A stretch of 64,000 bases of DNA from NCBI GenBank assembly GCA_022410635.1, contig JAJVDF010000415.1, positions 621,967 to 685,966 of the forward strand. The letters are read 5' to 3'. The position numbers and the translations under genes were made by a program. The first letter of the stretch is position 1. Every line of letters starts with the position of its first letter. Source of the DNA: Tretioscincus oriximinensis. Taxonomy: Eukaryota; Chordata; Lepidosauria; Squamata; Gymnophthalmidae. Shown here piece after piece: positions 54,803 to 64,000 of this stretch. The notes under the pieces were generated by a model. That model was not told the DNA's origin. It ran no database searches and saw only the letters and a list, made by a program, of their open reading frames with translations.

Positions 54803-55623
54803 TTGTCTAAGTTTATATTAAAATTTAAGATCCTGTTTAAATCTGCTGTTATTAAGTCACCAAATCTTTTAACTTCTGTTGACTAAGTATTTTGTAAAAA
54901 CATATACTGGTATATTATAGTGTGTTGCTGTTGCTTTTGTTGTTGTAAACCTTCTTTAAAAAAATATAGTATTGAAAATGATAAGATCATAGGGATATTT
55001 TCCTTCCTCACCTTATATCAGTCTATAAACTGAATCTTATGTTAGAGGATCCAGATTTGATTTTCCCATGTAAAGTGCAATATGCCTCTAAGCAAGACTT
55101 CTCAAAAGTACTAGTGTTTCTCCTTTTGCCCAAGAGCAGTTTCTCAATGTAAAGTGTATTGCGATGTTAAGCAGATCATTATTTGACATATTCTGCTCAT
55201 GGTTAAAATAATGTAATTCTGAGATACCTAAGAACTTGCAGAAAGCAGAAGAAACTTTAATTTGGCTAATGAAAATCTGCAGAATGCACTGAATAACATT
55301 CCTTACAATGTTTCTAAAATTCCAAAATCTTATATTTAAGGCTGCAAACTGAAATGAGCACAAATTCAGCTATAAATTTCTTAGTTTTTATTATTTCAGT
55401 GCTGCAGCAAATAGAACATGAATTTAATTTTTGACAGTTTATTGTATTACTCTTCTTTCAGTTTACAAGAAGCTGATATTATATACTAGGATTTAAGAAA
55501 CCTGACAAGAGGGTCTGTGTAAATATGTATATTTAGTATGGATAATATATGCTAGCTTATGGTTTGATTTTCTGAGGTAAAATATTGTACCTAGTTTTGG
55601 AGGGAAAGTTTGGAGATTACATA
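54803..55623. other. No feature recognised
   Basis: AT-rich unique-looking DNA. Confidence 0.4.
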
Positions 55624-55812
55624 ATGTTCCTATGGCTCACAAGTGGGGGATATGTGGAGTTATGTGATTGGGTGGTAACATGTATAAATACAGCTGCAGT
55701 TCAGCTAGCCAGCCATTGGTGATCAAATTCAGATACCAGTCAGAGCTGAAATAAAACACTTTCTGAACTGAAATCACTTCTGTCAGAGTGTTCTTTCCCT
55801 TTGGGTATTACA
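55624..55812 (+). mobile_element. Solo-LTR-like sequence
   Basis: Inverted CCAAT word (TGATTGGG, about 55665), TATA box (TATAAATA, about 55683), AATAAA (55750-55755) and a terminus ...TTACA at 55812. The 3' 75 bases match the fragment at the window start. The start TGTTCC is tentative; no target duplication was seen. The short U3-R-U5 order is that of an LTR promoter and polyadenylation unit. No retroviral gene is adjacent. Confidence 0.5.
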
Positions 55813-56149
55813 AGGATATTTGGTCTGCTCTCATTTGGGAGACATCAGAAGCAAATGCAGCTGAAAACAAAAGCAGTTCATTTCACCAAATCAACTAAAA
55901 TATACTGGAGACTTGCCATAATGAATTACTAATGATGCCTTAATGCCTTTTCAATTTAATATCAATATTAGAATATTATCATCATCATCATGGAAAAACT
56001 GGTTCAATATTGAGAAATTTAAGGCTGTATATTATCATCTAATCATTTATATGTGAATACATCATGTGAAATGCCAATCTGAATTAACCAACTGTTGGAA
56101 TTAAGATTACTGAGAGAAATACCAGCATTCAAAATTACTAAGAGCTTGG
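55813..56149. other. No feature recognised
   Basis: AT-rich DNA with an (ATC)5-like run at 55977-55991. If the LTR call is right, decayed internal sequence could begin here, but none was recognised. Confidence 0.35.
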
Positions 56150-56735
56150 CATCCAGTCTGATCCCTCTTTGGCATATGGAAGGTGAAGAAAGAGAAGCCA
56201 TGACAATTTTGCTTTTCTAGGCCCAAAGGTCACTAAAGCCGATAACTATAGTTACAAAATTAAGATACTTGCTCTTTGGGAAGAAAACTATGGCAAACCT
56301 GGGTAGCATACTAAAGAAGCATACACATCACTTTGCTAGCAAAGGTCTAAATAATCAAAGCTCCAGCCTTTCCTATAGTTATATGGTTGTGACATTTGTC
56401 CGTAAGGGAGACAATAAATCAATGTTTTCACATTGTAGTGTTTGTAGAAAACATCTAAGAATTTCTTATACTGCAAGAAGATCAAGTCATCCTGTGCTAA
56501 AGGAAATTAACCAGCTGCTGACTGGAAGAACTAAAACTAAAGCAGGCGCTTAAATACTTTGGACACATAATGAGAAAACAGGATTAACTAGAAAAGCTGT
56601 TGAACTGAAAGCAAAAGGATAAGGAAACAACAAAGCAAGCAATGGTTCAAAGTGGGCTTTGACCAATTCTGAGAGATAGACAGGCTTTGTGTGCTGTGGT
56701 CCTTGGGATTATTAGGAATTGGACTTGAATAAATG
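56150..56735 (+). mobile_element. BovB (RTE) LINE relic
   Basis: The translation shows the BovB ORF2 C-terminal order: FLGPKVTKADNYSYKIK (about 56213-56265), LLFGKKTMANLGSILKK (56269-56320), ISYTARRSSHPVLKEIN (about 56460-56510), FGHIMRKQD-like (56558-56585) and RQALCAVVLGIIRN (56680-56722), matching the family's known ...LGRKAMANLDSILK..., ...TARRSN..LKEIN..., ...RAW.A.VHGV.KSRT... It is decayed by frameshifts. BovB is widespread in squamates (and ruminants), which supports the host inference. Confidence 0.8.
56269..56553 (+). pseudogene. BovB ORF2 fragment
   Basis: 94 open codons inside the relic, with FGKKTMANLGSILKK near the start and YTARRSSHPVLKEINQLL near the end. The middle has drifted beyond recognition. 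No catalytic residues lie in this region. Confidence 0.75.
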
Positions 56736-56849
56736 ATCAATAGCAATAAGAAATAATATGGAAAATAGGACAGCATTTCTTCATTTTAAAAAAGGAAAAT
56801 ACACACAGAATTTCTTTCATTATAAGTCAAACCTACTAAAAGGACCTCT

Positions 56850-56905
56850 TATACTAAAAGGACCTGATGAGCCTGGAGGTTCCTTCCAAATCTATTATTC
56901 TGGAA
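56850..56905 (+). mobile_element. CR1 LINE extreme 3' end
   Basis: AAGGACCTGATGAGCCTGGA, GGTTCCTTCCAAATCTATTA, TTCTGG matches GGACCCGATGACCCTGGAGG and TCCCTTCCAACTCTATGATTC of the young copies. Only about 50 bases. Confidence 0.7.
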
Positions 56906-57764
56906 GCACGTGTGCCCAATTTTCTAATTGTTTATTGGGATGCTCTACTTTTTAAAACTTATCTTACATTTTCATCACTGTGTCCCCACTGAGCCTTATT
57001 TTGGGATATATCTTGAAATAGGAGCCTGCCATCTATGAGCTAGTATTGACTATGGCAGGCCAAAAAATGGGCCCTGTCATAATCTACATTGGCATGTGGA
57101 TGGCCAAGCTTTGTTCATGTGAACAAAGACAGAGATTATCTCCTTCCACGACTTATGGACTTATCCTAATGACCATCAGAAAAATATTGGCAAGAAGTGC
57201 AAATGGAAGCTCAAAGCTCAAACCCGCCCAATCCAGGAAAAATCATTCCAAAACTAAACTCAGTTGAAAAGCTGTTTTTGCATTGTTGTCTGGAAACCTG
57301 TGGTTTCATTCACACCTTACTCTATTGAGCTGGCTTTCTAGAGGAATCCGCTCCAAGGTCTTGTTATCTTGTGAAGGGGCAGAGGTTCAAGGTGAGTACT
57401 GAAGGAGCTTGCAGATAGTATTTATCTGACTCTGCACTGTTTGTGCTCTCCTGGTTTCATTTTCTAATTGACTTTACAGGTGGAAAGAAAAGAATTTATG
57501 CAAACGTTACAACAAGATCACTCCTGAGCTTCTCTGTAGATCTAGTTGAGTCTTATGTATTGCATAATGAAATTTTGCAGTGGCTGTGGGGAGGCCTAAG
57601 AACCCTGGAATCAAAACATTAACATAAAGCATACACAAACTAATCACCTCATACCCTTTAGTCCCTCCAAGGCTGACTGAGAGAGAAACCCAGGAGAGCT
57701 TAAGAGAGTCTTATACTTAAGAGAGCTTAAGATGGAGGCAAGGAAAAAATTACCTGTAAATTAA
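56906..57764. other. No feature recognised
   Basis: Unique-looking DNA. The 73-codon frame at 57046-57267 is unrecognised. Confidence 0.4.
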
Positions 57765-57835
57765 TTTATTATTTTTACACCATTTTTCATTAAAATAACA
57801 AAGTGGTTCACAGATAACAATAGATAATGTTGATT
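57765..57835 (-). mobile_element. Possible SINE/L2-type 3' tail
   Basis: TTTATTATTTTTACACCATT, TTTCATTAAAATAACAAAGT, GGTTCACAGATAACAATA has the layout of the reverse complement of a tail (AAAGTGGTTCACA), but is weak. Confidence 0.3.
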
Positions 57836-59394
57836 AGCATGAATTGTAAGTGGCCATGGGCACCTCTAGGCAGTTTTCTTACAGAGATATAAAAGTAGTT
57901 TGGCATTGCCTACTACTGGAAAGAGTAGATAAATAAATCAGTGATGTAGATTCTTTGCTTTGAAGTAGACTATCCTTCACTGACTTGGTTTGGTCTAGAA
58001 CCAGAATTGAACAGTTCATTAATAGTTCAAGGTTATTTTTAAAAAATATGGGAAAAGCTCTATTTAAAGGGCAATATTCAAGTGGTATTGAAGCAGCCCC
58101 TTTTCGACAATGGAAGGTTTGATTCATATCAAACTGGATAGAACTGAACTGTTCAATTTGAATTGTTCAAATTTCAACTACATTTGTGTATATCTTGGTG
58201 AAACGCCCTGCAAACATGGTCTTAGGAACAAGGTGAACTTTTCTCCNAATTAACATCACTTCTGGTTGGCCTTCCTAGTTTTCTTTAAGTCTGATGTGGT
58301 CACAAAACCATTCACTGTTTCAAGGCATGTGGTGATATGCTCACGCAGTCTAACCCCTTTTTACACACAACAATCTAACAAAAATCCAGTTAAAGTTTTT
58401 CAATAGTTTTGAAAAGCAACAAACAGGTGAGCTTCAATGTTGTCACCTGCATTTGAGCAGCATATTCAACTTGAATATACTATTTTCACAAAGTGATTGA
58501 CTTTCTGGATTATTTCCAAAAGTATATGGTAAAACATAACTTTCTAGGTACTTCATATAAAGCCATAAGTAATACAATAAAAATGACCCCAAAGGGGTAA
58601 AAATCGTGTCATATTATCCACATGTTTAATACACACCATGAGCTTCATCAAATGTGATTTAATGAAAGGAATTTCCAGCAGGTGAAATCTTTAAAGAGAA
58701 ATGTCTTCAAAAGCAGTGAAATTCCAATATTTTCGTTGAAAAGGATGAAAGGTACATTTCCGAATGTGACAAAATTGATAATGGGACCATACTACTTTAA
58801 GCCTCACTGTTTAAAGTTTTGTTACCATGATTTTCTTTTGCCTTGTTTAAAGAAGGATTCAAATACAAATGGGTCTATGCAGAACATGCAACATTATACA
58901 AGCCACAATCATATTTTAGAACTTTCAGTCCTACTTTTGTCCTGCTTTTTGATACTTCTGTCATGCTTTCAAATTTGTGATGATCCTGTCTTAATGTCTG
59001 TCCTTCATGAATCTGTCCAAATGGTTAGGTATTATGAGAACTGAGCTTTCACAATATTTTTAGAAATTTTAATAACAGATTTATAGGACAACTATAATCA
59101 TGTCTACTTCAAAACTTACTGGACTTCTTTCCACAGAAATGTTTATATAAGATCAGACATTTACCTTAATTTAGGCAAGAACAAATTGTTGTCTTTAATA
59201 ACTTAATAATTTTGGTTTAAAATATTATTTATCTATCCGGTCATTTGTTTTTTTGATTGATTGAAGTGGCATCCATAACTATGTAAGTTATTGTATGCTT
59301 ATTGTTCAGACTATTCTCCAGTTAAGAAGATTTGTTGTTTCTGCTATAAAAACCACAATTCAAACCAGAATGCATGGATCATTAAGCACACTGA
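57836..59394. other. No feature recognised
   Basis: AT-rich DNA. The 120-codon frame at 58682-59044 has no recognised domain and a Leu/Ser/Cys-rich run. Confidence 0.4.
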
Positions 59395-59600
59395 TTCAGA
59401 CCTTGGCCAAGTGTTGTTATAACAGCACAATATCAGGAAATGTGCCTGAAGGTCAGGAGGCAGCAAATTTTATTTCAGTCTTCAAAAATGGATCCAGGAG
59501 AGTGACTCAAAAAATTACAGAGCTTTTAGTTTAACATCTTTTTCAGGTCAAATGATGGCCAATCTCATCATGATAAATAAAATTAAAGTATAAACAAAAG
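59395..59600 (+). mobile_element. Ancient CR1/L3 RT relic
   Basis: The frame around 59440-59540 reads VPEGQEAANFISVFKNGSRR.. then ..KITELLV*HLFQ, which lines up with the CR1 segment VEWRRANVVPIFKKGKK...GNYRPVSLTSIPGK at 49085-49190. Very decayed; older than the other CR1 copies. Confidence 0.5.
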
Positions 59601-59682
59601 AAAAGTATTGCTGCAGGGAAATCAACATGGCTCAGGGGCAGAGCTAAAATAGGGCAAGCAGTGTGGGTCCCCAAGGCCCAAG

Positions 59683-59921
59683 TGTATACCCCCTGCCTAG
59701 AGTATACCCAGGGTTAAAGTGGCCTCAGCTAGATTGTACCCCGGGTATATTATGGCTTAGGCCGAGTTATATATGGGATATAAATTGGTCTAGGCCAATT
59801 CATATCCCCCTAGGCCAGTTTATACCCACGGGGTATGAAATGGCCTAAGCCAGATTATACCCCAGGGTTATAAATTGGCCTAGATCAATTTATACCCTCT
59901 CAGGCCACTTATAACCCCATG
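59683..59921. repeat. Degenerate ~33-bp minisatellite with palindromic words
   Basis: About seven units of the form CAGATTATACCCC.GGGTATAAATTGGCCTAGGC, some shortened to ~20 bases (for example 59797-59816, 59885-59904). GGCCTAGGCC-like and TATACCCCGGGTATA-like words make most units self-complementary. No known satellite was recognised. Confidence 0.75.
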
Positions 59922-60089
59922 ATATCAGTAGTGTTGAGTAATATAGAAAACTAGGGGAATAAGCCCCTTCATGGACTGAATGGGCACTTTATCATTGCTA
60001 CCCCCACACATACACCATCCCCCCCCCCACTCCACCCACATGCTGCCTCAGGCCCATTCTTCTCTCTTACTACTTTCCATCCTTTGCCC

Positions 60090-60298
60090 TGTTCAACCGC
60101 ATGGGGCCACCATTTTATTTCTCTGTGTGTATGTGTTTATGCATATGAGTGTGTATGTGTGTACTTCACTGCAGTCTGAAATGAGCTTCCGGTTCAACCG
60201 CATGGTGCCACCTTTTTATTTGTGTGAGTGTGTACTTCACTTTGATCTGAAATGGGCTTTGCCCAGGTCAACTGCATGGTACCACCATATTTGTTTTA
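60090..60298. repeat. Tandem repeat, 2.4 copies
   Basis: Units begin GTTCAACCGCATGG.GCCACC at 60090, 60191 and 60266 (last as GTCAACTGCATGGTACCACC). Units 1 and 2 also share GTGTGTACTTCACT and TCTGAAATG.GCTT. Unit 1 is longer by a (TG)n-rich insertion (60123-60160). Confidence 0.8.
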
Positions 60299-60394
60299 TT
60301 AATTTTTAGTCCTAGTTGGTCCATACAGCTCAAATTTTCATCCAATCAGATGCTTTTTTCACCTGTTGGACAAAGCTGCTTACAAGTTATTTTT

Positions 60395-60540
60395 TCACTT
60401 AAAGGCTTACATTCTGTCTTCCACCTCACATTTATCTAATTTCAAAATGCTTTCAGACAGGTGGGTTGCCTGGAGCTGAGGCCAATACAGGGTGCTCACT
60501 CCTCTCTACAGCTGACACATGGGCCAAAAACTTCTCTCTG
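60395..60540 (-). mobile_element. Decayed type 2 SINE
   Basis: GGTGGGTTGCCTGGAGCTGA, GGCCAATACAGGGTGCTCAC and CCTCTCTACAGCTGACACAT correspond to 15325-15395 (CTGGGTTGGCTAGAGCTACAGGCTAGTGGAAGGTGCTCACC...). The B box is decayed. A G run and purine tract follow at 60553-60598. Confidence 0.5.
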
Positions 60541-62359
60541 TCTGTTGAAAGACAGAGAAAGAAAGAACGGNGGGGGGGGGGGAGAGAAAGAAAGCTTTTA
60601 GCCTTTGTACCATTGTGCCTCATCTAAAATATAGTTCTGGATTGAACCTTGAACAATTTACAAACCATTTATGGCCCCACCCAGATGAGATATTTCTAGG
60701 GTTATGGTAGCTACAACAAGGTGAATCCACCTCACACATTCACCCAGTATCACCCAGTATCATTTGCTAAAAAGCCATCTTGCCCTGGGTTTTCCTGATA
60801 GTAGTTACAAGCTGCTATCAAAGCAGACTTCAGATATGCAGGAAAGCTTTGGTTGTGTCTGTACATAAGGACTGCCCAAAGTATGTGCCATCATATGTTG
60901 AAGGGCTGCATTCATGGTGGGTATCCATGAAGCACAAACATCTCCTATGATTTAGTAGGAATAATCAGGTGTGTAGGATGCACCTGAAGAAGCCTCTCCA
61001 GCAAATCCTGTTGAAGGAAATTATGTGCATCCAAAGGTTGTATCTCACTGGAGTTCTTGTAATTTTTCAAAGGAATGACAATCAGTAACATTTTAAGGGT
61101 AGTTATAGCTAGTGAAGATCATCATAATGCTCCAGTGATGAGAATTAGTGTTTATATATAAAAATTCAAGTATGCAAATATTCCTGGTGCCTAAATGAAT
61201 AGAGTAAAACACAGGATACCATAGATCATTTGGAAAAAAACTAACAGAGATGGAAACGCATCTAATAATCACTTACCTAGCTAGGCATGATTTCTCCGCC
61301 CCCTCTATTTTAATCAGAAAGAGTAGCCAGCAATCAATAGTCACTTAATCATAGACCTGCATTACATTGCGCATTGATTAATTCATAAGAATTTGCTTTA
61401 TTGTCCACCTGGTGATGCTTTTTTAAAAAGGAACAAGGCACTTATTTCTCATACATGCTTAATATCTATCATTTTAATAATTAAACCTGTTTTATTTTTA
61501 TTGTTTATTGCTCTTTCAGACAAAATCAAAACTAGCAATCAATAAACAGATAGAAATATGAAACATAAGCTTCTTTTTTTTGTATTTTACATTTTAACCA
61601 TATCCTATGAAAAAGTATCTCTTTGATTCATGTTTTAGTAAACTCTGTTCAGAATAACAGGTAAAGCAAGGCTGCTAACTAAAAAATATTTGATCCATAA
61701 TCTGTTCCTGTTAGAGAAATATCAAAGCAAATGACTTGGTCCTCTCCACATTAGGCTCATTTTGTCAAGTTACAGTGACAGGAGGCATGAATCCTATCTT
61801 GAAGGTAAAAACTATGATGGGAATACAGTTTTCAAAATGGCTATGTAAGATGAACCATTTTGTAGCTTCAATATAAGTAAGATCACTGATGAATCAAAGA
61901 TGGACAAGTTCTAGACATTTACCTAGCTGGGTGAAAAAGGTACACAGAGGATCCCTCTCTACCCCCTCTCATAATGCACAATTCAGCTGTAGTTGAACAC
62001 AGCAATTCAATCTGTCCAAAGCTGCTCTGACTGTTAGTCCAGTGTTTAACCTATAAGGTAATGAACAGTTTGGATTGCAAATATCTAAATCCCTTTTTCA
62101 ATACTAATGTGTCCATATCTTAAGCTTTACAGGGAAGATCCTCTTGATTGGACCACCTGCTTTGGGATTTACGGGGATGGGACTAAATAGGGCCTCTTTG
62201 TTAGTGATCCCCAGAACGTGAAATATTCCCCCTGATGAGATACATCCGGCAACATCGTTTTATAGATTTCATGTGAAGAAACTGGCCTTTGACAGAGGAA
62301 ATATATTTGCCTCCTTGCATTATTTTAGTATGCATTATTNTTAGTATTTTCATTTCATA
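60541..62359. other. Mostly unique; purine tract at its start
   Basis: 60553-60598 is a GAAA/G-run purine tract with one N. The remaining 1.7 kb shows no recognised repeat or gene. Confidence 0.4.
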
Positions 62360-62435
62360 TTTTGTTTTATTGCTGTAAGTTGCTTGAGACCTTTGAGTAG
62401 ACATAGAGCAAAAATATAAATAAATAAAATATCTG
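62360..62435 (+). mobile_element. L2/SINE-type 3' tail
   Basis: TTTTATTGCTGTAAGTTGCT, TGAGACCTTTGAGTAGACAT, AAAAATATAAATAAATAAAA: a diverged L2-type terminus with intact tail. Confidence 0.6.
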
Positions 62436-62436
62436 T

Positions 62437-62510
62437 AAATGAAGGAGAAGTAGAAAGAAAGAATTGAGGAAGAAGAGGAAGAAGAAGAAAAAGAGGAGGA
62501 AGGAGGAGAC
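62437..62510. repeat. Purine tract (GAA/GGA)n
   Basis: GAAGGAGAAGTAGAAAGAAA and GAGGAAGAAGAGGAAGAAGA words directly after the L2-type tail, another case of a purine microsatellite at a retrotransposon 3' end. Confidence 0.8.
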
Positions 62511-64000
62511 TGTGCCCATGTTCAAAAATAGTTTATTCTTTACTTGCCTCATACTCTTACATGGCTTCCTTTCAGTTCTACAATCCTCCCCCTCGAGAAC
62601 TGTTTTAATTGTATGAGAAAGTCCATCAATTGCAATCCATAGCTTTTGATTTAACTATACATATCCATTTCATCACTGAAAAACCAAAGTTCATTTTTCA
62701 CCCAATTGTCTAAGAAATATAAGATTTGGAAATCATGTGGAAATGATACACACTATCACACAATACTCTCAATTGCTTAGTCTACCCAAACTGAGACATC
62801 AATTAACATTTTATTAAATTAGATTGTAGACAGTTGAAAATTCTCAGCGTTTCTAAGATATAAGTAAGCTGGGTAGTATTTACNGGTAGACTTTTTAAAG
62901 TTATTTCTGTTATTCAATAACTGACGTACTCTTTTTAAACAGATAAAAAATATTGAAGAGCTTATGCAACTCCAGTCTGGACTATCTGTAGTGTTGACTG
63001 ATTTTGCTTTGCAGACAGGCTTTCATGGGGCTATTTTTAGAATCTCTTTAATAATTGAGCTGTAGTGATTGTATTCTGCAGTCAGAGGAACAGGCAGGGA
63101 AAATCACATCTCAAAGAAACGGTGTGGAGGGGTAATAATTTAAATCAAACCGCATTAGTCTGCATCCTCTCATTTTGAAAGGTGAAATGCTGCTGCGTGC
63201 TGAGTACCTGGGGAAATGAAAAATGGACACATTTTACGAAGTGAGGTACAAAGAAAATTTATCACAGGGGTCTTGCGTAAGAGTGCAGAAAAGACTAGGC
63301 CAAGCTAATTGTGATCTGGCAATGGTAATTTGATGGCTTCAACTGTGACAGCCCTTGTTTCCTCTTAAGTTCTAAAAAGCAGCTCACATCATGATGTGGA
63401 AAAAATGCAAAAGGATAGAGAAAAAAGAACACATTATCGTGACCCTAGATTTGGATTGCAACCCTACATCATCTGTGATGGAGGCAGCTGAAGGTTGATT
63501 TGTTGATGTCTCCAGAATGGTTTCAACCAGCACAGAGAAGCACCATTAGTCTGGAGGTTGTTTCTATAGTGGCAGAGACACCTGTGCTTTGTGCAGTTAT
63601 TTTGGAAGCATCTTCTGGCAGCTTTTCCATAGATAGCAATAGACAGTATATTTTGAAATAGCATTTGGAAGGGTGGGCAGAGCTTACAATCCAAAACCAG
63701 TGGATTCCCAGAATATTACCAGACACCCAGGGGTATTGTCCCCCACTCCCATAAGCAAAAAGAATAACTACATCATTACTCAACATCAATTAAACTGTTC
63801 CAGTAATTTTCTTGTATCCCTTTAGAATTCCTCTTTCAATTGAATGTTTTTGGTCACTGATGTTAACTGTTTCCATTTTTCTCTTATGCTTAATCTTTGA
63901 TCACTTGACATTAATCCCATATACATATCACATTTTCCCTTTATTGGAGCAAACTTAAACTGCTCTAGAATATATCTGTCCCATTCCTTAATATTCCAAC
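62511..64000. other. Unique stretch; 62940-63380 is a conserved-element candidate
   Basis: No repeats recognised. 62940-63380 has balanced composition with homeobox-type words (TAATAATTTAAATC, CTAATTGTG, GGTAATTTGATGG) and no simple sequence. It may be regulatory, but this is an impression. Opposed frames at 63464-63789 are unrecognised. Confidence 0.25.

Noticed and set aside
59639..59680. Left end of a hAT element before the minisatellite
   Set aside because: The wording resembles the end at 34056-34072, but no matching right end or target duplication was found.
1..64000. CRISPR array, operons, bacterial promoters or terminators
   Set aside because: The sequence is vertebrate nuclear DNA; no spaced identical repeats or prokaryotic gene organisation.

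Overview
The window reads as repeat-rich vertebrate nuclear DNA, most likely from a squamate reptile (inference). The evidence is the mix of mobile elements: several CR1 LINEs with octamer tails, one pair nearly identical; a BovB (RTE) LINE relic; L2, L1 and ancient CR1/L3 remains; tRNA-derived SINEs with CORE/L2-type 3' ends ending in TAAATAAAT-type tails; hAT and Tc1/mariner miniature elements; and long triplet microsatellites. The composition is AT-rich and stop-rich, with no operon-like gene packing. I could not identify any intact host protein-coding gene, rRNA or tRNA gene. Two short stretches flanked by splice-like signals (16655-16701 +, 36862-37038 -) are only exon candidates. The window may therefore be intergenic or lie inside a large intron.

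Layout. 1-8 kb: an LTR 3' end, a dispersed 0.2-0.3 kb duplication, a pogo-like MITE, CR1 and L2 3' ends, a LINE C-terminus with a Cys/His finger and an old CR1/L3 relic. 8-14 kb: mostly unique DNA with palindromes, simple repeats and one CR1. 13.5-16.5 kb: (ATT)n and (GAA)n arrays, a SINE whose tail became the (GAA)n array, and the first copy of an unclassified 0.9 kb repeat. 17.6-25.5 kb: a 64-bp perfect Tc1-type foldback, a tandem duplication, a 716-bp hAT-type element with three internal repeats that each carry a CTCF-like core, a SINE nested in an L2 3' end, and a 1.5 kb CR1 that still encodes the RT catalytic box. 26-37 kb: an L1 3' end, a ZNF143-type site, a head-to-head inverted repeat pair with a hammerhead-like motif, an LTR-like promoter, and two hAT elements with 8-bp target duplications. 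38-43 kb: CR1 3' end plus a 2.6 kb antisense CR1 with endonuclease and a deleted RT core. 43-50 kb: L2 ends, unrecognised ORFs and a young CR1 interrupted by a 735-base assembly gap. 50-56 kb: a unique stretch that may be conserved noncoding DNA, a very GC-rich modular hAT element, the second copy of the 0.9 kb repeat and a solo-LTR-like sequence related to the one at the window start. 56-64 kb: BovB relic, CR1 scraps, a 33-bp minisatellite, a tandem repeat, SINE remains and mostly unique DNA.

The elements do not form a pathway. They record successive invasions: ancient L2/L3/BovB relics, then CR1 families with (TTCTTATG)n and (ATTCTATG)n tails, and non-autonomous hAT/Tc1 elements. The most interesting items are the 0.9 kb unclassified repeat pair, the CTCF-like triplet inside a hAT element, the modular GC-rich hAT element, the 33-bp minisatellite and the hammerhead-like foldback pair.
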